Shown piece by piece: positions 51,762 through 61,303 of a DNA stretch of 64,000 nt. Positions within the stretch are counted from its first letter, which is position 1, and every line of letters begins with the position of its first letter. Below the pieces are notes generated by a model. It worked only from the letters and a program-made list of their open reading frames with translations. It was not told the origin of the DNA and searched no databases. The stretch comes from Sphingobacterium yanglingense. GTDB lineage: Bacteria; Bacteroidota; Bacteroidia; Sphingobacteriales; Sphingobacteriaceae. The stretch lies in NCBI RefSeq assembly GCF_004363245.1, contig NZ_SNYV01000018.1, forward strand, positions 1 through 64,000, given 5' to 3'. The position numbers were made by a program, and so were the translations under genes.

Positions 51762-53387
51762 ATGATAAAAACAGGGTTACTTTTTGGAATGGTAGGAATG
51801 GCGCTGTCACTACAAGCGCAGATGAATCCCAAGTATAAATTTGAGGAGGCACTAAAAGTCATCCAGAAAAATTACGTGGATCAGGTGGATGAGGAAAAGT
51901 TAGTGGATGCAGCGATAAAGGCGATGTTGGCTGAGCTGGATCCGCATTCGAGGTATACAAGCCGGGAGGAAGCCGAAGCCATGAACGTGGGTATGAGCGG
52001 AAGTTTTGCAGGTATAGGTATTCAGTTTCTGAAAAGCAAGGACAGTACCTATATCACGGAGGTCAACCCTGACGGTCCGGCTATGCGTGCTGGGCTACGG
52101 GTGGGAGACCAGATCGTGAGCGTTAATGGCGAGTCTATCGTAGGGCAACAGCTGAAGAACCAGGATATTATGCTCAAGCTGCGTGGTGATAAAGGTGTTC
52201 CGGTCACGTTGGGTATCAAATCTCCGATAGTCGAAACGGTCCGTAATATCGAAATCATACGTGAAAGCATTCTCGACCGCTCTGTTCGGCAGGCTTATAT
52301 GGTCGACGACGAGATCGGGTATATTTCGTTGGTGATCTTTAATGGGACCACCCGGCAAGAGATCGATTCGGCTATCGAACAATTGCAGAAAAAAGGAATG
52401 AAAAAGTTGATCCTTGATCTGCAAGGTAATGGTGGTGGTTATGTGCAGTCTGCCATTGGTGTGGTGGACGAGTTCTTACCAAAAGAAAAGATTGTTTTCT
52501 ATTCGATGAATAATCAAGGAGAAAAGGACTATTATTTTACCGGCGGCTTTGGACGTTTTTACGATGGTAACATAGTAGTGTTGATCGATGAATCTACTGC
52601 TTCTGCCAGTGAAATTGTTTCGGGAGCTTTACAGGATTGGGATAGGGCGGTTATCGTAGGCCGTCGCAGTTTTGGTAAAGGACTCATGCAGCGCCCTTAT
52701 GACCTGCCTGATGGTTCTGTACTCCAATTGACAGGTGCCCGTTATTATACACCTGCCGACCGCTCCATACAGCGCCCCTACGATAAAGGTGCCGCCGATT
52801 ACTTCGCAGATTTTAATAGACGTATGGCTTCAAAAGAATTGATCGAAGAAGGACATGTGGTTTTTGCTGATTCGTTGAAACATAGTACGCTAGGCACAAA
52901 GCGTACGGTGTACGGAGGTGGTGGTATTACGCCAGACAGGTTCATTCCTATCGATACTAATGTATATAGTGAATGGATGGGACATCTGGTGCAGTCTGGA
53001 CTTCTTGTCAAGTTTGGATTTGATTATGTACAGACACATCGCGTGCAACTGTTGGAGCAGTACAAAGATTTTAAATCTTTTAATAGGGACTATAAGATCC
53101 CCGAATCGCTCCTTACTGGCATAATCACCAACGCTCCTAAAATGAAGTTGGTCCTGCCGGAAACAACAGGAGCGCAAGAAAGCATCGCGCTGGAAATGAA
53201 GGCGCAAATTGCTTCCCTGTTGTACACAGGCTATGATTACCAAACCCGTATACGTACGGAAGCTAGTGAAAGTTTCAAGACGGCAATTACGATTCTGAAG
53301 GATCAGGAAAAATATGATGGTCTGCTTAACAGGCAGGAAAAGCTGTCGGAAGTAAAAAAAACAAAGAAGAAAAACACAAAAAAATAG
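51762..53387 (+). CDS. S41-family carboxy-terminal processing protease
   Basis: The 541-aa secreted protease has a signal peptide (about 1-20), a PDZ domain (about 75-160, GIGIQFLKSKDSTYITEVNP) and an S41 catalytic domain. The Ser281/Lys306 dyad sits in STASASEIVSGAL and RRSFGKGLMQ with the usual 25-residue spacing. The C-terminus ends in a lysine-rich tail (KKTKKKNTKK). It lies between two TlpA genes in one operon, 25 bases after the first and 3 before the second. It could process imported peptides or an operon partner, which is inference. Confidence 0.93.
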   Translation: MIKTGLLFGMVGMALSLQAQMNPKYKFEEALKVIQKNYVDQVDEEKLVDAAIKAMLAELDPHSRYTSREEAEAMNVGMSGSFAGIGIQFLKSKDSTYITEVNPDGPAMRAGLRVGDQIVSVNGESIVGQQLKNQDIMLKLRGDKGVPVTLGIKSPIVETVRNIEIIRESILDRSVRQAYMVDDEIGYISLVIFNGTTRQEIDSAIEQLQKKGMKKLILDLQGNGGGYVQSAIGVVDEFLPKEKIVFYSMNNQGEKDYYFTGGFGRFYDGNIVVLIDESTASASEIVSGALQDWDRAVIVGRRSFGKGLMQRPYDLPDGSVLQLTGARYYTPADRSIQRPYDKGAADYFADFNRRMASKELIEEGHVVFADSLKHSTLGTKRTVYGGGGITPDRFIPIDTNVYSEWMGHLVQSGLLVKFGFDYVQTHRVQLLEQYKDFKSFNRDYKIPESLLTGIITNAPKMKLVLPETTGAQESIALEMKAQIASLLYTGYDYQTRIRTEASESFKTAITILKDQEKYDGLLNRQEKLSEVKKTKKKNTKK

Positions 53388-53390
53388 ATA

Positions 53391-54536
53391 ATGATAAATA
53401 CTGGAAAAATAGCGTTATTAATTGCTTTTGCATTACCCGTAGTTGGTTTTGCACAACAGAATTACACGATAGATGGACAGATCGGAAAGCTCAATAAACC
53501 TGCTAAAGCTTATTTAAGGTATAAAATAGAAGGCAAGGAAATCATTGACTCTACATTTGTAAACAACGGAAAGTTTTCTTTTAAAGGAACAATACCGTCG
53601 CCGATGGAAGGAGCAATACGTGTTGCGCATGACAATAAACCGGAAGACCCGAAAGCGCCGAGACAGTGGGATTTATTCCCCTTTTTTATTGAAGGTGCGG
53701 ATATTAAAATTGTAGCGACTGATTCTATCAAAAATGCTACTATCTCGGGATCGCCACTGAATGAGGAGAATCAGAAAGTTAATACTATGCTGGCGCCTAT
53801 CTACGCACAGTACGAAGAACTGAACAAAGAATATGCATCCAAGCCTATGGCAGAGCAGCAGAACCCGAAATACCTACAATCCTTGGAGGACCGTGCCGCA
53901 ACTATTCAAAAGCAAACGGAAGATGCGAAGTTGGGCTATATCAGCAAGAGTCCCAAAAGCTACATGGCACTGATGGCATTGAGTTCTATTCTGGGCGATG
54001 GTTTTGATGCGGTAGGTTTAGAAAAAGTGTTTCTAGGACTAGATGGTTCTTTGCGCAATACCGAACTAGGCCGTAAGGTAGCAGAGCGTATTGGACAGGT
54101 TAAAAAGACACAAGAAGGTGTGGAAGCACCGGACTTCACGCAACCAGATGTAGATGGTAATCCAGTAAAGCTATCCGATTTTAGAGGTAAATATGTGCTA
54201 TTGGACTTTTGGGCATCGTGGTGCGCCCCATGCCGTCGCGAAAATCCAAATTTAGTAAAGTCCTACGCGCAATATAAGGACCGGGGATTTGAGATCTTGG
54301 GCGTATCGATGGATAAAGCTACTGATAAAGCGAAGTGGTTAAAAGCGATACAAGATGATGGCCTTACTTGGAAGCAGGTAGGTGACTTGAAGGGATGGGA
54401 TAATGAAGCAGGTGCATTGTATGAGGTAAAAGCTATTCCCATGAATTACCTGATCGATCCGGAAGGTAAAATTATAGCAAAGTATTTAAGAGGAGAAGAA
54501 TTGGATAATAAGCTGGTGGAAATTTTTGGTAAATAA
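53391..54536 (+). CDS. TlpA/ResA-family thiol-disulfide oxidoreductase with DUF4369 domain
   Basis: The 381-aa protein has a signal peptide ending at GFAQQ, an N-terminal DUF4369-like beta domain (about 24-120, YTIDGQIGKLNKPAKAYLRY), a helical linker and an AhpC/TSA-type thioredoxin domain with WCAPC (Cys278, Cys281) and cis-Pro at KAIPMNYLID. It is the classic Bacteroidota ResA-like architecture. It closes the operon and is followed by a strong hairpin. Confidence 0.94.
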   Translation: MINTGKIALLIAFALPVVGFAQQNYTIDGQIGKLNKPAKAYLRYKIEGKEIIDSTFVNNGKFSFKGTIPSPMEGAIRVAHDNKPEDPKAPRQWDLFPFFIEGADIKIVATDSIKNATISGSPLNEENQKVNTMLAPIYAQYEELNKEYASKPMAEQQNPKYLQSLEDRAATIQKQTEDAKLGYISKSPKSYMALMALSSILGDGFDAVGLEKVFLGLDGSLRNTELGRKVAERIGQVKKTQEGVEAPDFTQPDVDGNPVKLSDFRGKYVLLDFWASWCAPCRRENPNLVKSYAQYKDRGFEILGVSMDKATDKAKWLKAIQDDGLTWKQVGDLKGWDNEAGALYEVKAIPMNYLIDPEGKIIAKYLRGEELDNKLVEIFGK

Positions 54537-54561
54537 TCTAGATCTGGATACTTAAAATCAG

Positions 54562-54590
54562 AACGCCTGAGGTGATAAGTCTCAGGCGTT
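54562..54590. terminator. Bidirectional hairpin terminator
   Basis: AACGCCTGAG (54562-54571) and CTCAGGCGTT (54581-54590) form a perfect 10-bp stem between two convergent genes, with GTTGTTT following. It probably serves both. Confidence 0.75.
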
Positions 54591-54595
54591 GTTGT

Positions 54596-56405
54596 TTATG
54601 GCGTTGTGGTTATCTTTTTAGCCGCAAAATTTCCATTAGGCTGTATAAATGTCACTTGGCTTACCTTGTTTTTTGCATCAACCGCAAATTGAAGAAAGAA
54701 TCCTGTCAGCGCTTTTATTGCAAATTTATTGTCGCCTAAAGCTAGAAGTTCGTAATCTGGCTGTCCAGGAACGAGTGCATAGAGCGTTGTGTTGTTTTTA
54801 ATATAGACCTTCACTGTCATATTCGATAGGCTATAATCGCCTACATATTTTTTAAGTTCTTTCTCGTCTACGCTTACTTCGGTAAGTTCCCGGACAAATT
54901 CAATAGGCTTAACGCTCGGTTCTAACGGCATGCTGATGCTACTAATATCACCATTGTTGCTTAGGTTGAACTGAAGGCGCATGGTTTGACTTGTTGTATC
55001 AATTCCTTCTACAGGATCCACCAATAGAAGGTCAAAACTGTTGAAGTTATTATGCTTTAACCAAAACTTCTTAGAAGCATGGATAAAAAGAGAATCGTTT
55101 TCTAGACTTACTCTTAATTTTCCATACCCTGCATTCGCATATGTCCCGGCATAAGACTTTAGCTGGTGCGTGGTTGGTCGTAACGGTTGTACTTCAGGAG
55201 TGTTTTTGGTGGTATCTTTCGGTTTTTTTAAGCCTTCAAGTGCTTCTGCATTCCAATCATAATACTTTAAGCCTAACACTGCGTCTGCTATCGTATTTCT
55301 TATTATAGCTGTTGTCCCCGAACTATTTTGGTTAGTCAGTACGACAATACCGATGCTATCCGTTGGAAAAAAGGAGGTGCTGGCACTGAAGCCATCAATA
55401 TTTCCACCATGCTCGACGCGGTAGTGGCCCTTATAGCTAGCCAGCATCCAGCCAAAGCCGTATGTCGCAAACATGATGTCGGGTTTTACTTTGCCGGGCA
55501 GGCCAGCGGCAATGATTGATTGCGATGCTATAGCTTCGGATCTGTAACTAGCAGGAATAACTTCTTTGCCTTCATAGCGGCCATCGTTTATCCATGCTTT
55601 CAGCCAATTGGCCATTTCATTGGCACTGCTATTTATCGCCCCGGCTGGCGACATGGCCGCAATGTCGAAATAGTTCATTCTTTTAATGGTTTTATCCTCT
55701 TTTACGGTATATCCTAATGAAATATTAGCATCGGCAGTCCATTCCCGAAGTGAGCAGTTTGATCGGCTCATCTGTATGTGGTACAAATATTTTTTCTTTA
55801 ATATCCTGCTCCCATGTTTTTTTAGTCATCTGTTCGTCTAGGCAACCTAAGGCTAAATACATGAAGTTGTTGTACTGCCAGGCTGTTCTAATGGGTTTGT
55901 TAGGCTCTTGGTATTGAATACGCGCTAATAAGCTGTCTTTAGCATGTGTAGGTGAGAGGTACCAGGATAGATCGTGTCTTGGCAATCCAGTGGTATGGGC
56001 CAGCATGTCGCGTACAGTAACCAGGTTGTTCATTTGGTCGTTGTAAAACTTTAGAGTTGGTAGATATGATACCGCAGGTTTATCTAAGTCTACTTTTTTT
56101 TCGTTGACCAATTGGCCTATCAGCGTGCCTGTAAATGTCTTACTACAGGAGCCTATTGCAAATAGGGTGTTGGCATCAGCAGGAAGTTTTTTCTCTAGGT
56201 CCCTATAGCCAAAGCCTTTGCTATAGATTACCTTGTCTTTGGAAACTACGGCAACTGAAAAGCCGGCAACATTCCAATCGTTACGGATCTGTTCTAAGGT
56301 TTTATCAAGTGCAAGCAGCTTATTTTCGATCGTGTTCTGTTCCTTTTTTTGAGCAAAAGCTACTGTGTGGAGCAATAGAATGAGAATAAAAGTTAGTCTT
56401 TTCAT
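54596..56405 (-). pseudogene. Class C beta-lactamase-like serine hydrolase, frameshifted
   Basis: This is a secreted serine hydrolase of the beta-lactamase/PBP4* group, split into two overlapping frames. The N-terminal frame (56405-55725) has a signal peptide, SCSK with nucleophile Ser86 and Lys89, and YNN at 178-180. The C-terminal frame (up to 55786) has EHGGNIDGF as the third motif and a beta-rich tail. Around 55777 the coding strand reads GTACCACATACAGATGAGC. Deleting one A gives V-P-L-Q-M-S, the sequence expected here (IFVPLxM in this family), and one 602-aa protein. So a single extra base breaks the gene, by mutation or sequencing error. Confidence 0.88.
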
Positions 56406-56810
56406 TATAGTTGGGACGATTTGTAATTTCATAACCTAAATAGAGGTTTCCATCCATCTTTGGATAGTGGTTTTCTAAAGTTATAAAATCATTTTAATTA
56501 TTAATGTAATTATGTTCCACAACACTCAAAGTCCCTGAGAGATTTTGAGTTGAAAAATTGTAGTCATTGGTAGACCAACGAATGTTTTTCTTTAGTGAAA
56601 TTCTTTCCGTTTGCTAATAACGGTAGAGGTTAAATGGGAAGAGTTGTTGTAGACCATGGTGATGGATTCTGTATGATGTTGCGGTTGCTGGAGCGAAGGA
56701 AGGAGCAGCTAAATAGTATTTAGAGTTTAGTATTTAGATTTTGGATACTAGGATTAGCAACACAGGCCCCGAGCGTATCGGGGCCTGTATTGCTACTATA
56801 TAAAGGCGTA
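56406..56810. other. Spacer between the hydrolase and the flavoprotein gene
   Basis: There is no gene here. An ACTCAAA...TTTGAGT hairpin lies near 56525-56551, and a degraded copy of the AGTATTTAGAGTTTAGTATTTAGAT repeat family lies near 56714-56740. The right end holds the terminator described at 56762. Confidence 0.55.
56762..56788. terminator. Terminator hairpin of the flavoprotein gene
   Basis: ACAGGCCCCGA, loop GCGTA and TCGGGGCCTGT make a perfect 11-bp GC-rich stem, 22 bases past the leftward gene's stop codon. Confidence 0.75.
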
Positions 56811-57719
56811 TTAAAACTCTTCTTGGACGATCTGATGGTTTACCATTGCTCCAGCTATATTTCCTGTCGAAACTGCATAGGCTACGGATCGCATCATACC
56901 GGAACAATCCCCTGCAGCGAAAACACCTTCTACAGAGGTCTGTTGTAAGGAGTCGGTTTTGAGATGCCCCGCTTCTGTTAGTGCGCAACCGAGCTGTTCG
57001 GGAATAGCAGAATGCTGTACGAAAGGGATAGCAGCATATAGGGCTTCAAAATTTTCCATTGTACCATCACTGAATATCAACGCACTGATCTGCCCGTCTT
57101 GATGGACGATCTCCTGTACTTTTTTGGAAAGGATATGTATATTGTTCCGCTCTAATTTAGAATTTTGCTCCTCCGTAAACGTAGCATTTTGGGATGGGAT
57201 AAGGGTGACGCTATCCGTCAGATTGTGGATAAGCCCTGCCAGATGTAGTGCCTTTTCGGAATCGGAGAGAATCGCTGTCTTTTTACTTTTGAACTCGTAA
57301 CCATGACAATACGGGCAGTGGATTACCGATTTTCCCCAGCAGGCAGCAAATCCTTTGATATCAGGGAAGAGGTCTTTGATCCCAGTAGCCAGTATAATTT
57401 TTTTGCTATAGAAGGTGTTGCCAGAGGCAGTGCGTATTTCAAAACCTTGTTCGGTCTTTTGGCCGCTTTCGGCGGTATCCTGTAAGAAATCTACTGTATC
57501 GTATTTTAGTACCTGTGTCTTTGCCACAGCAGCGATCTCGCTGGGTGTGCTACCATCATGTGTGATGAAGTTATGGGAGTGTGGGGTGTAACGATTACAG
57601 GGCAAGCCACTGTCGATGATTAGCACCCGACGGAGCGACCGTCCTAAGGCCATGGCAGCAGATAGGCCCGCATAGCTCCCTCCAATGATTATGGCGTCAA
57701 AATATCTATTCTCTTGCAT
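56811..57719 (-). CDS. Thioredoxin-reductase-like FAD/NAD(P) oxidoreductase
   Basis: The 302-aa flavoprotein has an N-terminal FAD-binding Rossmann motif (IIIGGSYAGLSAAMALGR), ATG motif ILATGIKDLF, a redox-type HCPYCHGYE with Cys135 and Cys138, and the second FAD motif VEGVFAAGDCSG. The NAD(P) domain keeps only a degenerate form of the usual GxGxxA/G loop (AILSDSEKALHLAGLI), so electron donor binding may differ from true thioredoxin reductases. It is a single gene. Reduction of a thioredoxin or small disulfide is plausible. Confidence 0.88.
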   Translation of the reverse strand: MQENRYFDAIIIGGSYAGLSAAMALGRSLRRVLIIDSGLPCNRYTPHSHNFITHDGSTPSEIAAVAKTQVLKYDTVDFLQDTAESGQKTEQGFEIRTASGNTFYSKKIILATGIKDLFPDIKGFAACWGKSVIHCPYCHGYEFKSKKTAILSDSEKALHLAGLIHNLTDSVTLIPSQNATFTEEQNSKLERNNIHILSKKVQEIVHQDGQISALIFSDGTMENFEALYAAIPFVQHSAIPEQLGCALTEAGHLKTDSLQQTSVEGVFAAGDCSGMMRSVAYAVSTGNIAGAMVNHQIVQEEF

Positions 57720-57945
57720 AGTATGTCTTTTAGTGAATACGTTACCTATTCAGACAAAATTAGAAATAAAAACAATTAAAAGCAATATTGTTGCATTTAA
57801 TAAAGCTGACTAGGTTGAATGAAGATAGTATTAAGACGAGAGATAAGTGAGAAATTACATTATCGTAGTTGAAGTATAAATTTTACAATATCGAAAAATA
57901 TAGTTAATTTGCTGTCGTTTTACAAAGATCTATACTACTGACCTG

Positions 57946-58545
57946 ATGAAGATTAAACTCAAAGATTTAACAGATTCAGACCTATACATATATTTTAGGG
58001 AGGGTGATGAACAGGCATTCGAAGTTGTGTTTAAACGATATTTTAAACGGCTTCGTGCTTTTGCATTGACCATACTTAAAGACGAATATATTGCCGAAGA
58101 GTTAGCTATAGATGTGATGCTGCGGTTGTGGAATAAAAAATCGGATCTGGCGTTTGATAACTCACTGCAGCCATTTCTATTCAAGTGCATCAAGAATGGG
58201 GTATTGGATCATTTGAAAAAGAAGAAAATTATGACAACTTCTATCGATGAGTTGGACGAAACGCTAGAAACGTCTTACCTGAGTGCGGACTCGCAATTGT
58301 TAGCCAAAGAACTTGAAGAAAAATATAAAGTCATATTAGCGGAGTTGCCAGAGCAGAGACGACTTATTTTTCATATGAGCCGTATTGAGAACCTTTCCAA
58401 CCAAGAGATAGCAGATAGGCTTAATATTTCCTTGCAAACGGTGAAAAATCAAATAAGCACCTCTTTAAAGCATTTTAGAAAGCATTTCGACGACAAGGAT
58501 GTCTCCATTTTCCTGTGTATCATAGGTCTGTTGTTTCACCGGTAA
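57946..58545 (+). CDS. Orphan ECF RNA polymerase sigma factor
   Basis: The 199-aa FecI-like sigma factor shows region 2 (QAFEVVFKRYFKRLRAFALT...ELAIDVMLRLW) and region 4 (LPEQRRLIFHMSRIENLSNQ, then EIADRLNISLQTVKNQISTSL), with a short hydrophobic tail. No FecR gene follows; the next genes converge on it. Its likely target is the SusCD-DUF4302 operon, whose start lies beyond the right edge, where a FecR gene could also be. Confidence 0.93.
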   Translation: MKIKLKDLTDSDLYIYFREGDEQAFEVVFKRYFKRLRAFALTILKDEYIAEELAIDVMLRLWNKKSDLAFDNSLQPFLFKCIKNGVLDHLKKKKIMTTSIDELDETLETSYLSADSQLLAKELEEKYKVILAELPEQRRLIFHMSRIENLSNQEIADRLNISLQTVKNQISTSLKHFRKHFDDKDVSIFLCIIGLLFHR

Positions 58546-58581
58546 GCGTAAAGCTAGACCTCCATGTTCCGTTCAAAAAGA

Positions 58582-58614
58582 GGAGTAAGGGTCACCTTGA
58601 TAACCCTACACTCC
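58582..58614. terminator. Hairpin between convergent sigma and DUF4302 genes
   Basis: GGAGT-A-AGGGT and ACCCT-AC-ACTCC pair over two 5-bp blocks around a 10-base loop, in the 89-bp gap between the convergent genes. It is likely bidirectional. Confidence 0.55.
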
Positions 58615-58634
58615 ATACTAAACACACAATCCTT

Positions 58635-59975
58635 TTATTCTGCTAGGGTGCCGAAAAAACCGGTAAAGGTGATGTTCGGATTATCTACGCCTTTGAATTG
58701 ACCTAAGAACATGTCTCCTGATTCGTAATAATCCAAGGTGTATCTGCTGACAATCATTAACCGGAGAAAATCCTGTACATAATCCTGTATAAGGCTGGCA
58801 TTGAGATGCTCTGGGATATCTCCTTTTAATTGACCTGGGGTAAATGTGTATATACCAGCGTCGGTTTTGGTATAATTGAAAGGAAATATGGCGACATAAT
58901 TTGATTGCCCCATCTGAAAATGGAGGGAGATATTCATCTGTTTGCTGTCTTCTACAAAGTCAAAATCGCCAAGCATAAAGGCCGCCTCGTAAGGGCTGTT
59001 GAAAAAATTCATGGTCGAGTTAAACCAGGCAAGATAGGCATCGTCTGACCAACCTTCCAAAGCGTAATAGGTAAATGGATTAGGTGCCGATATGGTCGAC
59101 GGTATGCCATGTCCTAAGAAAAGGTGCATCGGTATGATCGGAACTCTTGAGCCTATCAGGTCTATACGTTGATTGCCTTCCTGTGCGTACAGTTGTGTCT
59201 TGGTAGGATCTATGTACAATTGTCTTACCTCTTTACCATTGATTAATAGAGGTGTTCTGAAATTAATGTGATTGATTCCATAGGATATGTAAGATGTCGT
59301 TGTGATGAGTTTGTTGTTCTCGACATAATAGGCAATAGCTGACCGTTCATTTTGATCAATCATTATTTGGACTGCTTTTCCATTACCGTATAGGAAAGAA
59401 TGGAATCGATTGGTGTTAAAATAGTTGAAGGTGTTCCATAACGAATGATATAGAGCGGATCCGTTGTAGGCATTCCGCTCTTCTACCGTAGTGCGTACAA
59501 GTTTTAGTTCGTCGCCGTGTTGGTTGCCCAATAAGACTACGGTATCCTGGATAGCGTAGCGGAAAGTATAACTGGTGTCTGCACTGATCTTGTGTCGACC
59601 TTGCTGTATAAAGATGGCATCAAGGTAACTTCCCAATGAGAAGTTGAGCACGGCATTGCCAGCATGTGCCTGTAAACGATAAGAAGTAGTTGTAAACTGA
59701 TTGCCGGCATCAGGGTATAGATCCGACAACATGTTTACTTCTCCTTTTTCTGATAGGGTGACATATAAGCCATAGGCTTTACCCGTATTTTTGGTTGTTA
59801 GTATGGCTTTCCAGGCAGATTGTCCATCTATAAAGTTGGCCTTGAAATGAGCGATAGCTTCTTCATTGCTCATGAATACAGGCTCCACCTCGTAGGCTTC
59901 CAGTGTGTCTTTTTTACAGCTGCTGATACTAAGCAGGAGTAGGATAAAGACGAAGAGTTTATTTATTGTTGACAT
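58635..59975 (-). CDS. DUF4302-family lipoprotein
   Basis: The 446-aa lipoprotein has Cys20 in SISSC. It has the DUF4302 layout: an Ala/Trp motif near the start (GQSAWKAILTTK), GLYVTLSEKGEVNMLSDL, and a C-terminal FKGVDNPNITFTGFFGTL. It is the last gene of the operon and a paralogue of the 434-aa protein upstream. DUF4302 proteins are found with SusCD pairs and a zinc metallohydrolase lipoprotein, but their biochemical role is not known. Confidence 0.85.
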   Translation of the reverse strand: MSTINKLFVFILLLLSISSCKKDTLEAYEVEPVFMSNEEAIAHFKANFIDGQSAWKAILTTKNTGKAYGLYVTLSEKGEVNMLSDLYPDAGNQFTTTSYRLQAHAGNAVLNFSLGSYLDAIFIQQGRHKISADTSYTFRYAIQDTVVLLGNQHGDELKLVRTTVEERNAYNGSALYHSLWNTFNYFNTNRFHSFLYGNGKAVQIMIDQNERSAIAYYVENNKLITTTSYISYGINHINFRTPLLINGKEVRQLYIDPTKTQLYAQEGNQRIDLIGSRVPIIPMHLFLGHGIPSTISAPNPFTYYALEGWSDDAYLAWFNSTMNFFNSPYEAAFMLGDFDFVEDSKQMNISLHFQMGQSNYVAIFPFNYTKTDAGIYTFTPGQLKGDIPEHLNASLIQDYVQDFLRLMIVSRYTLDYYESGDMFLGQFKGVDNPNITFTGFFGTLAE

Positions 59976-59986
59976 GATTTTAGTAT

Positions 59987-61291
59987 TTATTCCAATGTGC
60001 CTAAAAATTTAAAATTCGGGTTGCTAGCACTTTGTCCGTATCCCATAAGTTCATTGTTCACCACTTGGTAATCAAAATTGAAGTCTCCATTTACAAAGCC
60101 CTGAAGTAAAGGGATCATAGCCTCAAAGACATAATTGGCATTCCCGTCTACCGCTTTTTCGTATACAAATCTGTACTTCTCATTTTCTATGGTATAATAG
60201 AAGGAATAATTCGCAACATAGCTTTCATTGCCCTGCTGGATGACCAGGGTCAGCAACATGGTTTTCTCCTTTTTATCAAAGCGTACGGCCAGATACGGAA
60301 ATTTAGAGCCTGCGGCAAGCATGGTCTGTAATTGATTAAGCGCAGCAGTTCTTCTGGAATTAAAATCGGATCCTGACCCAGGTACATTTTCCTCAAAGGG
60401 AATCAAGATGTAGTCAAATTGAACCCCTAACATCTGGTTGAAGCTAAATAGGGGCGTACTCGAACTGAATAGCTGTGTCTCTTTTGCTCCGTCCAGCCCA
60501 ACTAGGAAAGAGCTTGCCTTATCCAGGGAAAAGCGGTTTATTTGCGTTCCTCCATAGCGTATGGGGCTTTCTAGCTCCAGGTAGTTTAAACCTGAAAAGG
60601 CAAAGCCTACGGATTTATTTTGAACCTGCTGGGCACTGTCGTAGGTCAGCGTCAGTTTTTTCGTCCGCATATTGAAATTCAAGGCAACAAGATCTCCCGT
60701 TTTGGTCATGATATAGGGGAATCGATTGGTACTTAAAAAGTCAATAGTCCCGCTCTTTAAAGTCTGGAGATTGCCTGCTTTATAGGCGTTGGATTCCTCT
60801 TGGGAGGCTTTAACAAGTAGTAGTTTCGAACCATTGAGATTGCCACGCATCAGGATGCTGTCGGCAGAACTTTTCAAAATAGAAAATTCGAAATCCGAAT
60901 AGTACCCCCAGGCGGGTTTACCTCCAAAAACGTCGGGATCTGGATCTGCCAGTAAGTGAATATAAGAATAGGTATCAAAGTACAAACTGGGGAGCAATGC
61001 TGCTTTAAGTCGATACGAGCTTTCTTTGCTGATATGAGTCGATTCGTTGGAGATATCGGCGAGCATTTCAACCCTGTTGCTGCCGTCAAAATTAAAGAGA
61101 AATCCGTAGCCACCACCCTCTTGTGTATAGAGGTGACCTTTCCAGCCATAAGGCGCATCTTTTAAAAGGTTTTCATATTTCTGCATGGCCTCAGACAATC
61201 TTTCGTCTGGTCGTAATCCCGTATATGCATCTTCCTTTTGGCAGGCGAAGATAAGAGGGATCAAGGCCAATAATATATAGAGTCGTTTCAT
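59987..61291 (-). CDS. DUF4302-family lipoprotein
   Basis: The 434-aa lipoprotein has Cys17 in LIFAC, followed by LRPDERLSEAMQKYENLLKD, APYGWKGHLYTQEGGGYGFL and FNFDGSNRVEMLADI, typical of DUF4302. It ends in ASNPNFKFLGTLE, parallel to the FFGTL ending of the next gene. The two probably arose by duplication, with considerable divergence. It begins 12 bases after the metallohydrolase gene. Confidence 0.88.
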   Translation of the reverse strand: MKRLYILLALIPLIFACQKEDAYTGLRPDERLSEAMQKYENLLKDAPYGWKGHLYTQEGGGYGFLFNFDGSNRVEMLADISNESTHISKESSYRLKAALLPSLYFDTYSYIHLLADPDPDVFGGKPAWGYYSDFEFSILKSSADSILMRGNLNGSKLLLVKASQEESNAYKAGNLQTLKSGTIDFLSTNRFPYIMTKTGDLVALNFNMRTKKLTLTYDSAQQVQNKSVGFAFSGLNYLELESPIRYGGTQINRFSLDKASSFLVGLDGAKETQLFSSSTPLFSFNQMLGVQFDYILIPFEENVPGSGSDFNSRRTAALNQLQTMLAAGSKFPYLAVRFDKKEKTMLLTLVIQQGNESYVANYSFYYTIENEKYRFVYEKAVDGNANYVFEAMIPLLQGFVNGDFNFDYQVVNNELMGYGQSASNPNFKFLGTLE

Positions 61292-61303
61292 TATAATTAG
61301 GTC

